Position numbers and translations under genes: made by a program
The notes under the pieces: generated by a model
Database searches by the model: none
What the model was told of the DNA's origin: nothing
What the model saw: only the letters and a program-made list of their open reading frames with translations
Assembly (NCBI RefSeq): GCF_043951865.1
Contig: NZ_JBINJF010000056.1
Coordinates: 1 to 9,632, forward strand
Direction: 5' to 3'
DNA from: JAMQKA01 sp043951865
GTDB taxonomy: Bacteria > Bacteroidota > Rhodothermia > Balneolales > Balneolaceae
DNA: 9,632 bases
In this document: one piece after another, positions 7,501-9,632 of the stretch
How the letters are laid out: every line of letters starts with the position of its first letter
Position numbering within the stretch: position 1 is the stretch's first letter

Positions 7501-7983
7501 TCATGCGGTTGGCCGGGGCGGATGGAAAATGTCATCCGTAAAGATAAACAGCCGATGCTGCTTCATGCCGGGAAGGATGGAAGTCGGGGAAAAGGAGATC
7601 CCGCCAAAAGCCGAAACCAGCGGGGCTTTAATCTGAAATGGAGACGCTACACCAACTACTTCGTTCCCGTGATGGGTACACCCACAAATGGTGACGGTGT
7701 TGTCATTTTCTGTATTATCCGAGGAGTGGTGACTGCAATTGCAATGGTGAGTCCCATTCATGTCGCAGGTGGTCCCAGAATCCCCTGATTTTGCGCATAC
7801 CATAACGTCGTTTTTGGAATGGGATAACTGCTGTATCAAACCCGGTGGCAGGCTTTGCAGCGACCAGGCCGAAAGGAATAAAATCAATATAAACGGTGAT
7901 ATGTTATTAAGCCGAGTCAGCAATACAAATTGCGTATGATTCAGTTTTTGTTGCCGTGAATTAATAAAGACTCTACATGACAA
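7501..7983 (-). CDS. Small exported or membrane-anchored Cys/His-rich protein of a copper locus (function unknown)
   Basis: The open frame encodes up to 160 residues. Residues about 29-47 (SPFILILFLSAWS...) are hydrophobic and look like a signal peptide or anchor. The middle is rich in metal-ligand residues: Cys63, Cys73, HHCNCSHH (79-86), and CGCTHH (100-105), giving six cysteines and about seven histidines. The C-terminus ends FIFTDDIFHPPRP. Position before an OprC/NosA-type receptor on the same strand, plus this composition, suggests a periplasmic metal-binding partner, by inference only. It resembles the short DUF2946-like proteins that accompany copper receptors, but I cannot confirm membership. 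There is no ATG or GTG in frame near the N-terminus. A TGA lies two codons before the TTG at 7983, the longest start; another TTG encodes residue 21 and could be the real one. Confidence 0.65.
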   Translation of the reverse strand: MSCRVFINSRQQKLNHTQFVLLTRLNNISPFILILFLSAWSLQSLPPGLIQQLSHSKNDVMVCAKSGDSGTTCDMNGTHHCNCSHHSSDNTENDNTVTICGCTHHGNEVVGVASPFQIKAPLVSAFGGISFSPTSILPGMKQHRLFIFTDDIFHPPRPTA

Positions 7984-7993
7984 ATCTTGTCAT
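7977..7993. promoter_or_regulatory. Candidate operator palindrome ATGACAA-N3-TTGTCAT
   Basis: ATGACAA (7977-7983) and TTGTCAT (7987-7993) are perfect inverted repeats around a three-base centre. They lie in the region between the Cys/His-rich gene and the divergent cytochrome gene. The size and symmetry suit a dimeric regulator such as the TetR protein encoded at 8510. It overlaps the first possible TTG start of the Cys/His-rich frame. No binding evidence exists beyond the symmetry. Confidence 0.35.
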
Positions 7994-8006
7994 CACATTA
8001 TTTCAA

Positions 8007-8053
8007 ATTGCAATACTAGAGTAAATTTACAATATTGTGAGTAAACATTCACA
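8007..8053. promoter_or_regulatory. Palindrome-dense divergent promoter region
   Basis: Several palindromes are packed into 47 bases: ATTGCAAT (8007-8014), GTAAATTTAC (8021-8030), ACAATATTGT (8029-8038) and the spaced dyad TGTGA-N8-TCACA (8036-8053). The cytochrome start codon is 19 bases beyond. The TGTGA/TCACA dyad resembles Crp/Fnr-family sites, but the spacer is eight bases instead of the usual six. AT-rich DNA makes short palindromes common, so individual calls are weak; the cluster marks the likely control region. Confidence 0.35.
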
Positions 8054-8071
8054 TACTAAATGAGTTAGATT

Positions 8072-8509
8072 ATGAAACATCAATTTTTGCTTCTTTGTGT
8101 GTTGGTGATATTTTTTTCAGTAGCGATGGTTGAGATCGGAAGTGATCCCGTGCAGGATGATACACAACCGATTACAACGATCATGCAGCGTCTGATGATG
8201 GATATGCAAACCATTGAGGTTGGTATCTGGAACGAGAATTACGAAACGATCTGGTCGGGTGCACATAATATTGTCAACCACCCCAAAATTCCGGCGGACC
8301 AGCGAAGCGAAATTGCCGGTATTCTCGGCAAGCAAAAGATGAAAGCTTTTGCCGCGTTGGACATGCAGGTGCATAACCAGGCAGATTCACTGGCCAGAGA
8401 TGCAAAAGCACAAAACATGAACGAGATCTTGAAACATTACAGTATTATCCAGCAGGGCTGCGTAAGCTGTCACTCGAATTTCAGAACGCAAATCATTGAA
8501 GGAAGATAA
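8072..8509 (+). CDS. Class II cytochrome c (c'/c556-like), periplasmic
   Basis: The 145-residue protein starts with a signal peptide or N-terminal anchor (about 1-20). Its single haem-binding motif, CVSCH (130-134), sits near the C-terminus within QGCVSCHSNFR. This placement, with a mostly helical body of about 110 residues, is the layout of cytochrome c' and c556 four-helix bundles. Class I cytochromes have the motif near the N-terminus. His134 would be the axial ligand. Methionines in the first helix (LMMDM, 41-45) could supply a sixth ligand as in c556, whereas c' proteins have none. Roles in the family include electron transfer and NO binding. Cys9 in LLLC is too close to the start to be a convincing lipobox. 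The gene is divergent from the copper genes, and its stop codon touches the TetR start. Confidence 0.8.
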   Translation: MKHQFLLLCVLVIFFSVAMVEIGSDPVQDDTQPITTIMQRLMMDMQTIEVGIWNENYETIWSGAHNIVNHPKIPADQRSEIAGILGKQKMKAFAALDMQVHNQADSLARDAKAQNMNEILKHYSIIQQGCVSCHSNFRTQIIEGR

Positions 8510-9076
8510 GTGGGCGATACCAAAAGGAAAGCGATATTGGAAACGGCTTTACAACTATTTGTGAAGCACGGTATAGATGCGACGTCAGTAAGGGCCATAG
8601 CGCAGGGGGCTGATACTGCTGAGGGAAATATATACCGCCATTTTAAAAGCAAGGATGATCTTGCACGGACCATCTTTTTAAATTGTGCCACGAAGTTTCG
8701 CAGTACGTTGAAGAAAGCCGTGCAAGAACAATCCGGTCCGGAACAGAAGATTGAGATATTGGTTCGCACCATGTTTGAATTTGCCTTTAATCGCACACTG
8801 GAGTTCTCCTATATACTCATTGCCAATCACCGCGAGGAGATTATTACCCGGGATATGCTGGCCAAACCGCTGCCAAAAGATATTTTTGAGGAAGCGCTGC
8901 AGGAGGGGATGGAGCAAAATTTATTTCAGGTGTCGGAGCCGACGATTACCGTTGCCTGGATTGTGGGTATGGTACAGCGCAGCACCATTTTTATTCAACG
9001 GAATATAACTTCACTTGAGCCGGAGAACGTGATTGATGAGACGGTAAAAGCCGTTTTGCGTATGTTGAAAAAATAA
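8510..9076 (+). CDS. TetR/AcrR-family transcriptional regulator
   Basis: The protein has 188 residues, a standard TetR length. The N-terminal DNA-binding domain (about 5-51) shows the family pattern: AILETALQLFVKHGIDATSV for the first helices, then the recognition segment TAEGNIYRHFKSKDDL (36-51). The remaining helical domain should bind a ligand and dimerise; it gives no clue to the ligand. The GTG start at 8510 directly follows the cytochrome stop TAA (8507-8509). Both genes are in the same frame and no other start is near, so the two are probably translated by termination and re-initiation. It likely regulates its own operon and perhaps the divergent copper genes through palindromes between 7977 and 8053. 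That is inference from position, as TetR proteins commonly bind next to their own transcription unit. Confidence 0.88.
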   Translation: MGDTKRKAILETALQLFVKHGIDATSVRAIAQGADTAEGNIYRHFKSKDDLARTIFLNCATKFRSTLKKAVQEQSGPEQKIEILVRTMFEFAFNRTLEFSYILIANHREEIITRDMLAKPLPKDIFEEALQEGMEQNLFQVSEPTITVAWIVGMVQRSTIFIQRNITSLEPENVIDETVKAVLRMLKK

Positions 9077-9087
9077 ACAGATAAAAG

Positions 9088-9147
9088 ATGATGAAGAACC
9101 TTCAATGGGAAAAGCAACTATTTTTTATAATAGTGGTGTCCCTTTAG
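9088..9147 (+). pseudogene. Possible 5' fragment of a membrane-protein gene cut off by repeat DNA
   Basis: An ATG twelve bases after the TetR stop opens a 19-residue frame, MMKNLQWEKQLFFIIVVSL, ending in TAG at 9145. It reads like the start of an inner-membrane protein (polar head, then a hydrophobic run). It ends just where the repeat-rich sequence begins, and no continuation is visible after the repeats. It could equally be chance. Confidence 0.25.
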
Positions 9148-9213
9148 GCTTGATCTAATCCCGACAGTAGTACGGGACCAGCAAAGCTGGAAGCGGGTAG
9201 GCCAAAAGATCAA

Positions 9214-9352
9214 GGCGGTGAATGGGGCACCCGCTCCAGCCGCCGCAGGCGTGGATGTTGATGGCCCTTTGCGCTTGGCGGTTGCCTTCAGGGTCCTCAC
9301 CGGTACAACATCCACCTACGCCTGCTTCGGCTTCCGCACCCCATTCAAGGCC
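9214..9352. repeat. Long imperfect inverted repeat, probable dispersed intergenic element
   Basis: Two arms of about 47 bases (9214-9260 and 9306-9352) surround a 45-base centre. Three blocks pair: TGAATGGGG (9219-9227) with CCCCATTCA (9339-9347); 9238-9251 with 9319-9332, 12 of 14; and TGGATGTTG (9252-9260) with CAACATCCA (9306-9314), leaving a four-base bulge. Smaller dyads stand just before it: TCCCG/CGGGA (9159-9177) and CCAGC-AAA-GCTGG (9178-9190). The tract is far richer in GC than its flanks. It is open in one frame on each strand, but I see no protein family. It may be a non-autonomous mobile element, a REP/BIME-like unit or a structured RNA. Confidence 0.55.
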
Positions 9353-9487
9353 GAATTAGCAGGGTGGTATTTAATCTCTTCCTGAAGTCGATCTGAGGTG
9401 TGTACTTACCGATCGCTAAGCGAACTCTTCCAGTTTAGAATAGGGCATCCTCAAAAGTCAGAATATCACTTTCCAATTATTAGAGTT
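9353..9487. other. Gene-free spacer between repeats
   Basis: About 135 bases between the long inverted repeat and the next hairpin. All forward frames close quickly and I see no element I can name. Confidence 0.3.
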
Positions 9488-9526
9488 ATTCCTTTTTGTC
9501 TGAACAAAAAGGAATCCAAAAAATCA
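9488..9526 (+). repeat. Hairpin repeat, copy B of the CTTTTGT...ACAAAAG family
   Basis: ATTCCTTTTTGT (9488-9499) is perfectly complementary to ACAAAAAGGAAT (9504-9515) over a CTGA loop, a 12-base-pair stem. It is followed by CCAAAAAATCA, matching the order of elements in copy A at 1427-1464 with small insertions. No coding frame accompanies it. Confidence 0.55.
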
Positions 9527-9536
9527 CCGGTTAAAA

Positions 9537-9615
9537 TTAGTTATTGGTTATTAGGAATTAGTTATTAGTTCAGCATTTTAGCCAAATAACTAATAAACCA
9601 GTAACAAATAACTAA
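9537..9615. repeat. TTAGTTATT direct and inverted repeat cluster
   Basis: TTAGTTATT occurs at 9537-9545 and 9558-9566, and its complement AATAACTAA at 9585-9593 and 9607-9615. The two halves form an approximate 30-base stem with a loop around 9569-9581. Related GGTTATT sequence occurs in the hairpin at 1717-1748. It lies almost at the window edge, so its full extent is unknown. Confidence 0.5.
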
Positions 9616-9632
9616 ACCGCGGCTCACAAATC

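Noticed and set aside
8000..8040. A sigma-70-like promoter with TTGCAA and TACAAT
   Set aside because: The spacer is 14 bases, too short, and this bacterial group often uses different promoter boxes.
9118..9315. A 65-codon - strand frame in the right-edge repeat
   Set aside because: It covers one arm and the centre of the inverted repeat and has a low-complexity product; it is a by-product of the repeat.

Overview
The window looks like a chromosomal stretch from a moderate-GC member of the Bacteroidota/Balneolota/Rhodothermota (FCB) group. The outer-membrane receptor starts with a carboxypeptidase-regulatory-like domain, a habit of that group. Shine-Dalgarno motifs are weak or absent, and the intergenic regions carry short dispersed hairpin repeats. 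The phylum is inferred from gene style and was not tested by a search.

Left part (1-4761): a GlxA-type regulator (DJ-1/PfpI domain plus AraC helix-turn-helix, + strand) is followed by about 640 bases without a gene that hold several hairpin-forming repeats. Next come a double-hotdog acyl-CoA thioesterase (- strand) and, divergently, a YiaK/DlgD-type 2,3-diketo-L-gulonate reductase. A small SugE/Gdx-type guanidinium exporter follows. These genes show no shared pathway and look like independent units.

Right part (5054-9076): this is the most coherent and interesting block. A TonB-dependent receptor of the OprC/NosA copper family lies on the - strand, ended by a strong hairpin. It carries both copper-site motifs, CxxxM and HxM, separated by the distance I recall for OprC. 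Just upstream on the same strand is a small membrane-anchored or exported Cys/His-rich protein with no ATG start available. Divergently, a class II (c'/c556-like) cytochrome c abuts, stop codon to GTG start and in the same frame, a TetR-family regulator. The regions ahead of these genes are dense in palindromes, one core of which (ATTGCAAT) recurs upstream of the receptor. I infer a copper-acquisition and redox module controlled at least partly by the TetR protein.

Right edge (9077-9632): a 19-residue open frame that resembles the start of a membrane protein stops where a repeat-rich tract begins. That tract has a long imperfect inverted repeat, a second copy of the hairpin family seen at 1427, and a TTAGTTATT inverted-repeat cluster. 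No full gene is visible there.
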